From positions 1-48,493 of the forward strand of contig JAIENU010000026.1 in the NCBI GenBank assembly GCA_019751125.1: a stretch of 48,493 nt of DNA. The letters run 5' to 3'. Below the pieces are notes generated by a model that did no database searches, was not told the origin of the DNA, and worked only from the letters and a program-made list of their open reading frames with translations. Numbering within the stretch: position 1 is the first letter of the stretch; each line of letters starts with the position of its first letter. Below, one piece after another: positions 45,184 to 48,493 of the stretch. This stretch comes from Burkholderiales bacterium (lineage in GTDB: Bacteria; Pseudomonadota; Gammaproteobacteria; Burkholderiales; SG8-41). Position numbers and translations under genes: made by a program.

Positions 45184-46074
45184 TTACTTGATGAGGCCGG
45201 CGCTGCGACCCGCGTTTTCCAGGCCCTTGTAATTCTCGGCGCGGGTCGGGATGTACTTCGTTGCGCGGTTCAGGGTCAGGATTTCCTTGCCTTCGGGGTC
45301 GTTCATCGACAGCGCCAGCAGGGCTTTGGTGATGCGCTCGCGCAGGGCCGCCGGCATGTCGGCATGCACCGACCAGTTGTAGTTGTAGAACGGCGGCGTG
45401 GTGTAGAACACGTTGACCTTGGCGGTGTCGACCTTCTTGTCTTCGACGAACCTGCGCCACACGGTGATGTCCAGCGCCGCGGCATCAACCCGACCGCCGA
45501 CCACGGAAGCAATGGTGGCGTCATGCGCGCCGGAGTAGGCGATGCGCTTGAAATCCTTTTCAGGATCGATCTTGGCGTCGAGCAGGAAGCTGCGCGGCAT
45601 CAGGTGACCGGAGGTGCTCGACTGCGAGCCGAAGCTGACCTGCTTGCCGCGCAGGTCGTTGAGGCTCTTGATGCCGGAATCGGTCTGGGCAATGAACACC
45701 GAGCGGAATTGGCTGTCCTCCTCGCGCTGCGCGATCGGGATCACCTTGCCGCCGGAGCGCAGCTGCGCCTGGACGTGGGTGAAGCCGCCGAACCACACCA
45801 GATCAACCTGCTTGTTGACCAGGGCTTCGACTGCGGCCGGGTAGTCATTGACCGGCGTGAACTCGACCTTCATGCCGAGTGAGCGCTCGAGGTAACGGGT
45901 CAGCGGACCGAATTTGCGGATCTGTTCGGTCGCGGCTTCTTCGGGGATGGTGGTGACCTTGAAGGTCTGCTGGGCCAGTGCGGGTGCTGTAATGCCGAAG
46001 ACTAGTGCCAGGGGGAGCACGCGGCGCAGAATGTTGCGTACAACAGCGGATTGCGAAAACGCGATGGAAGGCAT
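45184..46074 (-). CDS. PhnD-like periplasmic binding protein, putative selenate type
   Basis: A 296-residue periplasmic binding protein with signal peptide (LPLALVFGITAPALAQ). TIPEEAATEQIRKFGPLTRYLERSLGMKVEFTPVNDYPAAVEALVNKQVDLVWFGGFTHVQAQ is close to the TIGR04553 type, annotated as a putative selenate ABC transporter component, rather than to PhnD of phosphonate operons. That assignment is mine from memory of the family, not from a search. The ATG at 46074 has AAAGGA, which overlaps the stop of a small upstream ORF. With CysB-like and cysI genes nearby, an oxyanion such as selenate, or a phosphonate, is possible. Confidence 0.75.
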   Translation of the reverse strand: MPSIAFSQSAVVRNILRRVLPLALVFGITAPALAQQTFKVTTIPEEAATEQIRKFGPLTRYLERSLGMKVEFTPVNDYPAAVEALVNKQVDLVWFGGFTHVQAQLRSGGKVIPIAQREEDSQFRSVFIAQTDSGIKSLNDLRGKQVSFGSQSSTSGHLMPRSFLLDAKIDPEKDFKRIAYSGAHDATIASVVGGRVDAAALDITVWRRFVEDKKVDTAKVNVFYTTPPFYNYNWSVHADMPAALRERITKALLALSMNDPEGKEILTLNRATKYIPTRAENYKGLENAGRSAGLIK

Positions 46075-46085
46075 GGTGGTTCCTT

Positions 46086-46199
46086 TCAGCAAAGGCGGGA
46101 TTTGGGGGCGGGGTCTGAAACGCAGGCCTGGCTCGCATGGAGCTGGGCACCGTAACCGATCACCACCCGGCGGGTGCGGGAGGGGCTCAGGTCAATCAT
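46086..46199 (-). CDS. Putative 37-residue leader ORF of the ABC operon
   Basis: A short ORF with AAGGA 7 nt ahead of ATG 46199 and a TGA that merges with the ribosome-binding site of the binding-protein gene (TGAAAGGA). The peptide begins with a basic SRTRRVV stretch and ends ACVSDPAPKSRLC with two cysteines. A hairpin lies upstream at 46227-46250. Layout resembles a translated leader that could couple or attenuate expression. I know no homologue. Confidence 0.45.
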   Translation of the reverse strand: MIDLSPSRTRRVVIGYGAQLHASQACVSDPAPKSRLC

Positions 46200-46226
46200 G
46201 TTGTTGTCCTTGAAATGAACAGGAAA

Positions 46227-46250
46227 GCATCGCGGCTGATGCCGCAATGC
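46227..46250 (-). promoter_or_regulatory. Leader hairpin upstream of the 37-residue ORF
   Basis: A 10-bp stem with one mismatch (46227-46236 with 46241-46250) and loop of four lies 28 nt before the leader ORF start. A second GC hairpin (46270-46277 with 46292-46299) is just upstream, near the end of the TctC gene, and may be its terminator. Confidence 0.4.
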
Positions 46251-46308
46251 TGAGACACGCTACCGTAGCGGCCCGCGAATTGCAAAGGCCGCGCGGGCCC
46301 GTTTGGGA

Positions 46309-47295
46309 TCAGTCGATCTTGGCGCCGGAGGCGATGACGACCTTCTGCCACTTCGCGTTTTCGGCGGCGAGAAATTCGCTGAAGGCCGCCGGACTGTTGC
46401 CGACGCCGTCGGCGCCGAGTGTGGCGAAGCGTTCACGCACTTCACTCGAACCCAGGGCCTTGACCACTTCGCGGTGCACGCGCGTGACGCGGTCGGCGCG
46501 GGTTTTGGGCGGCGCGAACAGGCCGAACCAGAGATCGGCATCGTAACCGGCAATGCCGGCCTCGATGATGGTCGGCACATCGGGCAGCACCGCGGCGCGT
46601 TTGCGGCCGGACACGCCCAGCGCGCGCACACGACCCTGCTTGATGAAGGGCAGTGCCACCGGCGGCACGTCAAACAGGATCTGGATGGTGCCGCTGATCA
46701 TTTCCGGATAAACCAGCGCCGTGCCCTTGTATGGCACGTGCACGATGTTGATGCCGGCGAGCAGTTTCAGCAGCTCGCCGGACAGATGGAACTGGGTGCC
46801 GGTGCCCGAGGAGCCGAAATTGAGCTTGCCCGGCTGGGATTTGGCGAGCGCCACCAGTTCCTTGATCGACTGCGCCGGCACCTGCGCCGCGACCAGCAGC
46901 ACGTTGGGCGAAGTCGCGACCTGGGTCACATGGGTGAAATCGGTCAGCGGGTCATAGGGTTTTTTCGAATACAGGTGCGGTCCGATGGCGTGGGTGCTGG
47001 TGGTGCCCATCAGCAGCGTGTAGCCATCTGGTGTGGCGCTGACCGCCACCCTCGATCCGAGCGTGCCGCCGGCGCCGGGCCGGTTGTCCACCACGACCTG
47101 CTGGCCCAGCTGCTCGCCGGTCTTCTGGGCGACGACGCGGGCCAGGATGTCGGTGGCACCGGCCACCGGGAAGGGCACGATCATGCGCACCGCGCGGGTC
47201 GGAAAAGCGTCCTGTTGCGCGAGGGCCGGCGCGGCCGTGGCGAGAGCGGTGATGACGGCAGTGCAGAGGGCATGGCGGGCGGACCGGCGCATCAC
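46309..47295 (-). CDS. Bug/TctC-family solute-binding protein
   Basis: A 328-residue periplasmic binding protein with a signal peptide (HALCTAVITALATAAPALAQ). Family blocks: FPTRAVRMIVPFPVAGATDILAR, VVVDNRPGAGGTLGSRVA, LNFGSSGTGTQFHLSGELLK and VPYKGTALVYPEMISG. The ligand is probably a small carboxylate. It lies 32 nt after the CysB-like regulator gene on the same strand, so the two may be cotranscribed. Confidence 0.92.
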   Translation of the reverse strand: MMRRSARHALCTAVITALATAAPALAQQDAFPTRAVRMIVPFPVAGATDILARVVAQKTGEQLGQQVVVDNRPGAGGTLGSRVAVSATPDGYTLLMGTTSTHAIGPHLYSKKPYDPLTDFTHVTQVATSPNVLLVAAQVPAQSIKELVALAKSQPGKLNFGSSGTGTQFHLSGELLKLLAGINIVHVPYKGTALVYPEMISGTIQILFDVPPVALPFIKQGRVRALGVSGRKRAAVLPDVPTIIEAGIAGYDADLWFGLFAPPKTRADRVTRVHREVVKALGSSEVRERFATLGADGVGNSPAAFSEFLAAENAKWQKVVIASGAKID

Positions 47296-47327
47296 GAGCT
47301 CCTGAAATTGGGGGGGGTGCGCCCAAT

Positions 47328-48305
47328 CTACACCGCGGGTTGGGCGTCCTCAAGGCCGGCCTGTGCCGCCAGCGTGTTGGCGGCGGAGGCTTTCAGTGCC
47401 GACTCGACGGTGGCGCGTTTCAGTTTGGGTGCGAACAGCTCGATGAAGTCGTAGGCATAGCCGCGCAGCCAGGCATTCGGCCGCAGCGCGATGCGTGTGG
47501 TGCTGGCCTCAAACAGGTGGTCGGCATTGATCAGGCGGATGCCGGTGTCGCGTGCCGGGTCGAAGGCCATCTTGGCGAGGATGCCGATGCCCATGCCCTG
47601 TTCGACATAGGCCTTGATCACGTCGGCGGCGATTGCGGTGAGCACAATGTTGGGCTTGATGTCGGCGGCATCGAAGGCGCGCTGGATCGGCGAATTCGCG
47701 GTGAACGCGAAGTCGTAGGTGATCAGCGGATGTTGAGCAATCTTCTCCAGCGTCAGCGGTCCGCTGCCGAGCAGCGGGTGGCGCAGCGGGGTGATCACGC
47801 AGCGCGTCCATTGCGCGCAGGGCAGGGTTACCAGGTCGGAGAAGCTCTCGTCCGATTCGGTGGCGATGCCGACCTCGGCGCTGCCCTCGCGCAGCATGTC
47901 AGCGATCTGCGCCGGACTGCCTTCACGCAGCGTCAGCCGCACCTGCGGATAACGCTGGGTGAAACGCGACACCACCGGCGGCAGCGCGTAACGTGCCTGG
48001 GTGTGGGTGGTGGCGATGACCAGCGTGCCGCGGCCGCCGGAATTGAATTCGCGGCCGACCTCGCGCAGGTTTTCGGTGTCGCGCAGGATGCGCTCCGCAA
48101 TGTCGAGCACGATCCGGCCTGGTTCGGTCAGTGCGGTGATGCGCTTGCCGTTGCGTACGAGTATGGTCACGCCCAGTTCTTCTTCCAGCAATTTGATCTG
48201 TTTGCTGATGCCGGGCTGGGAGGTAAACAGTGCTTCCGCCGCATCGGATACTTTCAGGCCATTGCGGGCGATTTCGCGCAAATAGCGTAATTGCTGTAAA
48301 TTCAA
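47328..48305 (-). CDS. cysB: CysB-family LysR-type regulator
   Basis: A 325-residue LysR regulator. NLQQLRYLREIARNGLKVSDAAEALFTSQPGISKQIKLLEEELGV is the CysB/Cbl-type helix-turn-helix, and the effector domain has TTHTQARYALPPVVSRF and VEQGMGIGILAKMAF. CysB controls sulfate assimilation and responds to N-acetylserine or sulfate. I take TTG at 48305 (preceded by AAGGTAAG) as start because CysB proteins begin at that motif; a longer frame from 48374 has a hydrophobic-rich head. It diverges from cysI and so probably controls it. Confidence 0.88.
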   Translation of the reverse strand: MNLQQLRYLREIARNGLKVSDAAEALFTSQPGISKQIKLLEEELGVTILVRNGKRITALTEPGRIVLDIAERILRDTENLREVGREFNSGGRGTLVIATTHTQARYALPPVVSRFTQRYPQVRLTLREGSPAQIADMLREGSAEVGIATESDESFSDLVTLPCAQWTRCVITPLRHPLLGSGPLTLEKIAQHPLITYDFAFTANSPIQRAFDAADIKPNIVLTAIAADVIKAYVEQGMGIGILAKMAFDPARDTGIRLINADHLFEASTTRIALRPNAWLRGYAYDFIELFAPKLKRATVESALKASAANTLAAQAGLEDAQPAV

Positions 48306-48353
48306 TGACTTACCTTGATTTGTGGGGTATGTTCGGCTAAGGGCAGGTTTTAT

Positions 48354-48386
48354 ATAACATATAGCGATTAACAATAAATAACATAT
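48354..48386. promoter_or_regulatory. Repeated ATAACATAT sites in the cysB-cysI intergenic region
   Basis: ATAACATAT occurs at 48354-48362 and again at 48378-48386, 24 bases apart, in an A/T-rich gap between divergent genes. CysB sites are A/T-rich with ATAAC/GTTAT half-sites, so these are good candidates. Confidence 0.5.
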
Positions 48387-48446
48387 TCTTGGACGATATA
48401 TAAGGGGGTTTTTACCATCAGCGGCGTCAAATCAGAGGTGCCGCAG

Positions 48447-48493
48447 ATGTATCAATACGACGCAATCGATCAGAAGCTGGTGGACGAGCGGGT
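48447..48493 (+). CDS. cysI: Start of sulfite reductase beta subunit (CysI), cut by the window edge
   Basis: Only the first 15 complete codons are in the window: MYQYDAIDQKLVDER, which matches the N-terminus of betaproteobacterial sulfite/nitrite reductase haemoproteins. Divergence from a CysB-like gene supports this. The identification rests on few residues. Confidence 0.65.
   Translation, partial: MYQYDAIDQKLVDER

Noticed and set aside
42620-46074. Complete phosphonate utilisation operon
   Set aside because: Only transport genes are present; no C-P lyase, phosphonatase or phosphite dehydrogenase gene was found in the window.

Overview
The window looks like a chromosomal segment of a GC-rich betaproteobacterium with an active sulfur, selenium and metal(loid) lifestyle. 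Signs are a betaproteobacterial proteasome-like protease (BPH type), two Bug/TctC solute-binding proteins, the xseB-ispA-dxs-folE order, DUF3579, and a flavocytochrome c sulfide dehydrogenase pair. No rRNA, tRNA, CRISPR array, prophage or transposase gene was recognised. All names rest on motifs and family resemblance read by eye.

Layout. 0-5.2 kb: cold-shock protein, clpS-clpA, and a cytochrome c / FAD sulfide dehydrogenase pair (fccAB). 5.2-7.7 kb: DUF2784 membrane protein, 3-mercaptopyruvate sulfurtransferase, Rieske oxygenase. 8.0-15.9 kb, minus strand: an arsenosugar-type cluster read as arsS (radical SAM), Na+/solute symporter, metallophosphoesterase, VTT-flavoprotein disulfide reductase fusion, DUF547, and the TIGR04283 and TIGR04282 glycosyltransferases; the first four overlap by 1-4 nt. 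16.2-21.0 kb: AhpD-like protein, DUF302 protein, ECF sigma factor with a zinc-type DUF3379 anti-sigma, FecR-domain protein, a 58-residue Cys/Lys/Ala-rich exported peptide, an uncharacterised His-rich protein and a YHS protein. 21.2-24.7 kb: TetR regulator, Bug protein and two consecutive genes interrupted by in-frame TGA at redox positions, read here as selenoproteins (AhpD-like U88 and GrdB-like U156). 24.8-29.8 kb: isoprenoid, folate and riboflavin housekeeping genes. 29.9-31.1 kb: a HEPN-like gene carrying a nonsense codon inside a 21-bp inverted-repeat element, then a PemK-like toxin/antitoxin pair. 31.2-34.8 kb: retropepsin-like protease, glutamine amidotransferase, chrA and a rhodanese-ChrB fusion. 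35-42.6 kb: yajQ, BPH, ppnP, argG, argF, argD, DUF3579, rpsT, murJ. 42.6-48.5 kb: a PhnCDE-type ABC importer resembling the putative selenate family, preceded by a 37-codon leader ORF; a Bug protein; a CysB-like regulator; and the start of cysI.

The most striking signal is regulatory. The exact string TGTAAG-N18-GTCT occurs four times within 5 kb: before the ECF sigma gene itself, before the Cys-rich peptide, before the YHS gene, and before arsS. Ten fixed bases would be expected about 0.1 times in both strands of the whole window. I infer an autoregulated ECF regulon that ties a metal-thiol stress response to the arsenosugar-type cluster. The selenoprotein pair, a Cys paralogue of one of them 6 kb away, and a possible selenium-oxyanion importer make selenium a second theme. 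No selA, selB, selC or selD is in the window, so Sec decoding must be confirmed elsewhere in the genome.
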